Assembly (NCBI GenBank): GCA_026770585.1
Contig: MU646325.1
Location: forward strand, 345,677-369,877
Length of the DNA stretch: 24,201 nucleotides
Source of the DNA: Baffinella frigidus
Taxonomy: Eukaryota > Cryptophyceae > Cryptomonadales > Baffinellaceae
Direction: 5' to 3'
Shown: positions 7,095-14,200 of the stretch, piece after piece
Layout of the letters: the number at the start of each line of letters is the position of its first letter
How positions within the stretch are numbered: position 1 is the first letter of the stretch
Made by a program: the position numbers and the translations under genes
The notes under the pieces: generated by a model
Databases searched by the model: none
What the model saw: the letters and a program-made list of their open reading frames with translations, nothing else
What the model was told of the DNA's origin: nothing

Positions 7095-10000
7095 ATGCGG
7101 GTCGCCGCGGCCATCATCGCCCTGACATGCCACCTACGAGCGGCCGGAGCATTCTCGCCGATGCCCACAGCGCTTCCGCATTACGGACCACTCTCCCTGC
7201 GCCCGGCAATGGGTGCGGTGCGCGGGGCCCTCCCAGTTTCTGGCGTATCCCTGATGGGCGGCCGGGCATATACGAGGTTGGGTGAGCGAGGCGAGGCACG
7301 GGCGCGGGCGCTGCGCATGGAAGCAGGAGGGGCGGGGGGGATTGTACCAGCGGACGAGGGCAAGAAGGGCGGGATGCTGAACGCGCTGTACAAGTTCTCG
7401 CGTCCGCATGTGATGCCCCCCGCATTCCCCACCCACCCTGAGCCCTGGGCCACACGCCGACTCCTCCCACAGCGAGCGCGGCGGCAAAGCCGTGCGAGCT
7501 GGCCACGAAACACATCCTTCAGTTCCACTACCCCTGGATCCGGCGCGGGGGCGCTCCTGGGGAATGCGGGCCTGGGACTGACAGCCGCGGCTCTGGACCT
7601 CGCAGACGATCCGAGGGACGATCCTCGCGTCGTGCGCGTGCGTGACGCGCGTGCTGCTCGACTGCATCGAAAAGGCGGACTTCGTGGAGTGGCGCCTGCT
7701 CAGAATCGCCGCTGTCGGCCTGGTGCGCGCCCCCCCCCCCGCCCGCGTTCGCACGCGCACCGGCTTTAGATGTCCTCCAGGGGCACCGCACCACATTTCT
7801 CGTTGCCGAGGGAGGGGGGAGTGCAGGATCAGCTCGGATGCCCCGCTCTGGCGACATAGTGCGTCGAGAGGCAACAGACGACTGCGAGATCCACAGCTGT
7901 TGACTTATCTTCGCTTCTTCTGGTTCGCAGCTTGCTCGGATCAGGCACCTCCTGGTGCACGATCGCCCGGGCTAGTCAACAGCACTTGCTATCTTAGCCC
8001 CGCCATAGATCCACCATGGCAAACCCATCCCTACGATAGAAAAAAGACGGTTTAAATTAAATCTGCCCCGGGACTGTGAGTCCTGGGCACACAACTTTTC
8101 AGGGAGTTGAGAGGATGCTGAGGCGGGTCCGTCATAAGGCGCATAGACTGTTGGATCACTCAACTTAAGGCTCGAGAGTAAAAAAGAGGAATGCCAGGTG
8201 GCGCGGCTGTGCGGAAACGCGTACATCGTGATAATTAACGAAGCAGTTGACTAATCCGAGGGGTGTCTGGTACTGAACCTGCCCTGTTTAGTCACGTTAC
8301 CAGCACAAAACCTGCCGGGTTAGGCCCATTCCTCACAGGATTCTATTCCGGAATAAACGGGATTACGGCAATAACGGCGATTTGGGACTTCCTGTCATCC
8401 CAATTTCAGGTATGCCGGAATTGACGGGATTAATGGAATTAAGTGGCACGGGTATGAACAAAATTGAAAACCTGTCACAGGTTATGGACTCGAAGAATCT
8501 AGGAAAGCAAAAAGGGCAAAAAGGAAAGCAAAAAAGGCAAAAAAGGAAAGTGGCGCGGGTTAAAAAGTGGGTCTTCTTTTTGTCAAAAGCCGATCCACAC
8601 ACGATTCGGTCCATCTATTTTTCATGTTTCCCTATCGAAGCCATGATCTTTTGGGCAAAAGGTCCACAACCTGGACTCCTGAAGCCGACAATCCCGTTTT
8701 CTCCGTTTTCTCCGGAATTGCAATTTTCCGACTCTGAAATCGGTCCAAACATTTTGTCATTAAAGGGCTTTACAAACGCCTTCGTTTACATGTGTGTTGT
8801 AAAATTTGTACCAGGAATTAATTGCCAACTATCTTGTTCTTATGAAAATTGCCCTGTGAGGATTGGGACTTAGTCAACAGTAGGGACTCAAATCTGCCGC
8901 GGGACTGTCAGGTGGTGTTGGTGCGCTCAGACCCTGAACCTTAACCCGAAAACCCTGAACCCTAAACCCCAACCCCGGCAGGTGGCCCTGCTGTGCGGAA
9001 ACACGTACATGCGGAAGACCTCCGAAATGGATCAAATCAAGGCTGAAGCTTGAACCAGTTCCTTCGGCCAGAGCCTCAAAAAGCTCGCTTTTCAAGGAAA
9101 TGACCTTACCGTGATCCTCGATTTTGATCCACTTTGGAGGGCTCAGGTGGCGCTGCTGTGCGGAAACGCGTACATTGTGGGGATCAACCAGATCTACGAT
9201 GTCGACATTGACAAGGTCGTGCCCTGCCTCAGAGTCATCCCTTGGCCACATAAATTATCTGAGGCACGTGGCCAAATTATCTGAGGCACGTGGCCAAATT
9301 ATCTGAGGCTCGTGGCCTAAATTATTTGAGGCACGTGGCCAAATCCCGGGATTCATCACGAAAGTTACTACACATATGCCCCTTGTAAAGGAACCCAGGG
9401 GTTTTCGCAGATCAACCAGAACTACGACGTGGACATTGACAAGGTCTAGCTCTGCCTGATCTTGGTTCTGGCTCGTACTTACATGTATTTAAAAACAGGA
9501 ATCCAGTACAAACACGCGAATCGAACGCCTTTAGGACGAGCCAGAATAAACCTCGGGCAGAGATAGAAGGTCTAGTTTCGCCTCACTCGGGTTGACGGAC
9601 TATCCTCAAGTTGATTCTCTTGGTTTGCGGTATACAGCCGTCAACTTTGGGGTGGAAAGAGCCCTGGTCTCGCTAAACTTCTAAGGAAAACGGGTTTAGT
9701 TTGTTTTTAAATGGCAATGCCATTTACTACAAATAATGAGTTTTACTGGTAATATTAAAGCACTCACCATACGAGATAAGACCCATATTTCCCCTTGGTA
9801 GCCACGAAGCTGTATGGTATGGGCATCCAACAAACTTGCTCGAAGCATCTCCCCTTCTTTGCGCGGGCTGGTTTTGTGGACGGGCCTCACCCCCCCTCCC
9901 CTCCTTGACATGTCAGCGCGGGCTGAGTTTTTTTGGCGGTCGGGTCCCGATCGTCTCACAAGGCCTTCACGGAAGGGGATACGTGGTGGCCGTGGTAGTT

Positions 10001-11222
10001 TCGATCCGTGGTAAACGCACATTCCACTCTATCTAACAAAATTCATCAAGTAATCACCGCCGCTATGCTAGCTCTGCCTCAGTGCGTTTGGCTGACTATC
10101 CCTAAGTTGACATGCTGGGTGTGCGGTACAAACCCGTCAACTTTGGAGCGGAAACGTGCAGACGAACACGCTGTTTCTGCCTGTGGCGGCAGGGCCGTCT
10201 CAGTCTATTTGGTCTCACCAATGTGGTGATCCCAGACTCCTTCCTGCTCCAAAGTCGACGAATTCGTACCGCGCGCCCAGCATGTCAACTTAACAAAAGC
10301 CCGCCAATGCAGGTGAACAAGCCGTTTCTGCCTGTGGCGGCTGGGGAGATCTCGAAGCCCATGGCTTGGACGCTCGTTCTCGGCACTGCCTTCGCTGGCC
10401 TCGCGCTGGTATGTACTTATCTCTAGTAATATGTAGTTATAATATGTAGTTATCTGTAGTTATCTGCAGTTATCTCTAGTTATGTATGTCTATAGATGTA
10501 GTTATCTGTATTTATTTGGTTATCTGTAGTTATCTGTACTTATCTGTACTTATCTGTAGTTATATGTAGGTATCTGTAGCCACATGTAGTTAGGTATGTC
10601 TACATACGTAGTTATCTGTAGTTATGCGTGTCTACATCTGTAGATATCTGTAGTTATGTGTGTCTGCACCTGTATTTATATGTAGTTATGAGATCTCGAA
10701 GCCCCTGGCCTGGACGCTCGTCCTCGGCACGGCCTTCGCTGGCCTCGCCCTGGTGCGTCTCAACGAGCGAGTTGCTTTATTGAGGGAGTGCAGCTGCACG
10801 TATGTGTGTGCTTGCTTGCTGTCTTGTTTCTTGGCGTTTGTTTGTGTGAGCATCTGCGACGGTGCAAAAAGCGGGTTTTGCATCGGTAGGCCACACCAAA
10901 ACTATAAAAGACTGTCAAAAGTTGATAATGCTGGTACTAACTGTCAACTTTTGACATTTTGATTATTTTTGTGGCCTGAGATGCAAAACCCGCTCTGTTT
11001 GGCGGCCACTTCGCCATTCATAAAACGTCTCTCTCTCACCTAGGTGGCGTCAACATTCTCGAGCGTGCTTTTCGCGCCTTACTGCCTCGGCATGTTTTTC
11101 GGGACTGTCTAGCATCCTTGTGTTTCAGTATCTCTCTCTCTCTGTCTCTCTCTCTCTCAGTACCTCTCTCTCTCTCTCGCTCGCTCGCTCTATCGCCCTC
11201 TCTCTCTTTCTCTCAGTAAAGC

Positions 11223-11268
<46 letters not shown>

Positions 11269-14200
11269 AGTGACTCGCTCTCTCTTTCCGCAGGTGGCCT
11301 CAACATTCTCGAGCGTCATCACCGCGCTCTACTGCCTCGGAATGGGTTTCGGGACAGTCTACACCGTCCCCCCCTTCCGGTCCACCCCGCCCATTTGTAA
11401 AGTCCGCATGCGTTACAAGCCTTCCGACAAGTTAACACATCCTCCTATCAACATTAACTTTCTCCTCCCCCCCCCCCCCCCACATTGACGCCGCCCCCCC
11501 CCGCCCCCCCCCCCCCCATAGAGGGCGAGACGGCGAGACGCCCCCCCCCCCCCNNNNNNNNNNNNNNNNNNNNNNNNNNNNNNNNNNNNNNNNNNNNNNN
11601 NNNNNNNNNNNNNNNNNNNNNNNNNNNNNNNNNNNNNNNNNNNNNNNNNNNNNNNNNNNNNNNNNNNNNNNNNNNNNNNNNNNNNNNNNNNNNNNNNNNN
11701 NNNNNNNNNNNNNNNNNNNNNNNNNNNNNNNNNNNNNNNNNNNNNNNNNNNNNNNNNNNNNNNNNNNNNNNNNNNNNNNNNNNNNNNNNNNNNNNNNNNN
11801 NNNNNNNNNNNNNNNNNNNNNNNNNNNNNNNNNNNNNNNNNNNNNNNNNNNNNNNNNNNNNNNNNNNNNNNNNNNNNNNNNNNNNNNNNNNNNNNNNNNN
11901 NNNNNNNNNNNNNNNNNNNNNNNNNNNNNNNNNCCCCCCCCCAGGTGGAAGAACAACGCGTTCCTGGCGGCGTTCTCGATCGCCATGGTCCGCGGGCTCC
12001 TCCTCAACATCGGCCTTCACCAGGTTCGTCGCTGAAGCTTTCACTTCTGAAGGCCTTTCTCGCCCCCGTAGCCCGTTCTCACCCCCTTCTAGAGGTTCTG
12101 TGGTAAAGCTTTTACAATTCACGGAGTTAAAAGTGTGTTCTGGCCTTCCCGCCTTAAGGAGACCTACCCCCCTGGAGTACTCAGGCCTCAGCCCTCACGC
12201 CTCCCTGCCCCGATCCTGACCTCTCCCGCGGGCTATGTGAACACACACGGCGCTTCCCCTTCACGTCTCTCCCTGCCCCGCCTGTTAGCTTTCCGCGGGT
12301 TTTCTATGTCTTGAAACCACGCAGCGGACTTCGAAGGGATTTTGAATAATCCCGAAGCGACAAGACCTAGGACCTTCCGGTAGGCAACCCGTAGGGGCAT
12401 AGAGGAGTTCCTACGGAAAAGGTCACGGAAAATCGGGCACCGAGTGCCCGAAAATGCCTTTGTAGCCCGCGGTGTGGCTCAACGCGGAGTGAAACTCAAC
12501 GCATGGAACTTGAAACACGAAACGCATGAAACGTAACGCCACATACCCCCCGAATCAGGCGGCGTCCAACGCCCTGGGGCTCCCGTGCACCTGGCCCCCT
12601 CAGGTTTCTGCCCCCTTCCACGTCTTGCAACCTCCAGTCATCGTAAATTCCAGGGTGATTGTTTTCTCGATGTTAGCGTCGGGTTCTGCCCCCTTCCGCG
12701 CCCTTGCATCCTGTGTTGTAGATTTCGGGTTAGCGCGGATTTTTTCGAGGCCAGGTCGGGAGATCGGGGAACGAAAAAACGTGAAAATGGTTCGTTTTGT
12801 GTCATCAGATGGGTGGGGGTCGCGATCTTGTCATCAAATCCATGCGTAAGATAGCATACAAATTTAGATGGACGTAAAAATCAATGCGATGTTTCGATTT
12901 TTCCCGACCCCCCGGCCTGAAGTGAAATCCGTGCTAAGCCGAAGACTACAAAAACCCTCCAAAGTTTCAGGGGTATCAATGAATCGAATCCAGCGTCGAA
13001 CGCATTCGATTTGAGGATCAGGATCGAATGGTTTCGATATCAGGGCCAGCGTCGAATAGTGTCCGGTGAAGGTGTGGTCTCCACCCTGTGAGATCAAGGA
13101 GTTTGGGGGGCGCGTCGGCCCTCATGCTTCTCCCTTCCCTGAACGCAAGCTTCGCATGGTTGTCCACGCCAGGTCAGAATCGAAATTTTAGCGTTTTTTT
13201 ATTTTACTACACGATCTAGAAGTAAAGTTGATTCTACTTGACAAACATGCCAAACGTGTTGGGAATTGGAGCTGTTTGCTGGCGCAGCTTCAAAAATATG
13301 CACCACGAAAAGCCATCTACACACTTGTAGCGCGAACAAGTGTGTTTGGAAAAGGAAGTTGTGACCTGGCGCGGTCTATGGGATCAATGAAAGCTGCCCC
13401 CCCCCACAGCGGGCTTCGCAGAACGGTCTATTTAAGTTTGTGGTACTAATGGTTGGATTGCTGGTACACGGACATTTAATGAACTGACATTTCGAACGGA
13501 TTTTCGTTGGAAATCTCCTTTGAATCCTTCCGACTCAGGTGCTGTTTATCGCGTCGTTCATGACCGTGTTCGCGGTTTTCATCGCGATTGCCAATCACAT
13601 CCCCGGACGTGGGAGGGACGAGAACACTAATTTAGTACCACGAAACGAAACGTCGCGTCTCGCGCACACTCATTTAGTACCACGTAACGAAACGCCGCGT
13701 TTTGAAATTCCCACCTGAACCCGAAACCCTCAACGTAGGTGCTGTTTATCGCGTCGTTCATGACCGTGTTCGCGGTCGTGATCGCAATCGCGAAGGACCT
13801 TCCCGACGTCGACGGCGACCGCCAGTTCAAGGTCGGTTGCCTGAGTGTGCCTTACTGTACTGTAAGTGTGCCTCAGTGTGCCGAGTGTGTACCTAGCGTG
13901 TACTAGAAACATGTGTGTGCCTAGAGTGTGCCTCATGTTTGTCGTCAGTGTGCCTAGTGTGTGTGCCGCCAGCGTGCCTAGTGAGTGTGCCGTGTTCGCG
14001 GTGGTGATTGCGATTGTGAAGGCCCTTACCGATGTCGAGGTGACCGCCAGTACAAAGTCCGTCTACCGTACAGGGGTTACTCCATTTTTTTGACACGCAC
14101 CGCCTTAGGGTACTACTGTAGGGCTATGCCTAGGACACCCAGGAGCATATGACCACCCTAGGGGCGGTGCGTGCCCTTATTCGCGAGTGACCCTTGTAGT

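Noticed and set aside
8382-8873. 163-residue plus-strand frame in intron 2
   Set aside because: Low-complexity lysine/glutamine part, no family signature, and wholly inside an intron of a well-supported gene.
9252-9340. CRISPR-like array
   Set aside because: The 22-base units are directly adjacent with no spacers, in a eukaryotic intron.
11432-12219. Reading frames crossing the N run
   Set aside because: They consist mainly of unknown bases and poly-C; only the exon 6 part (11945-12023) is supported.
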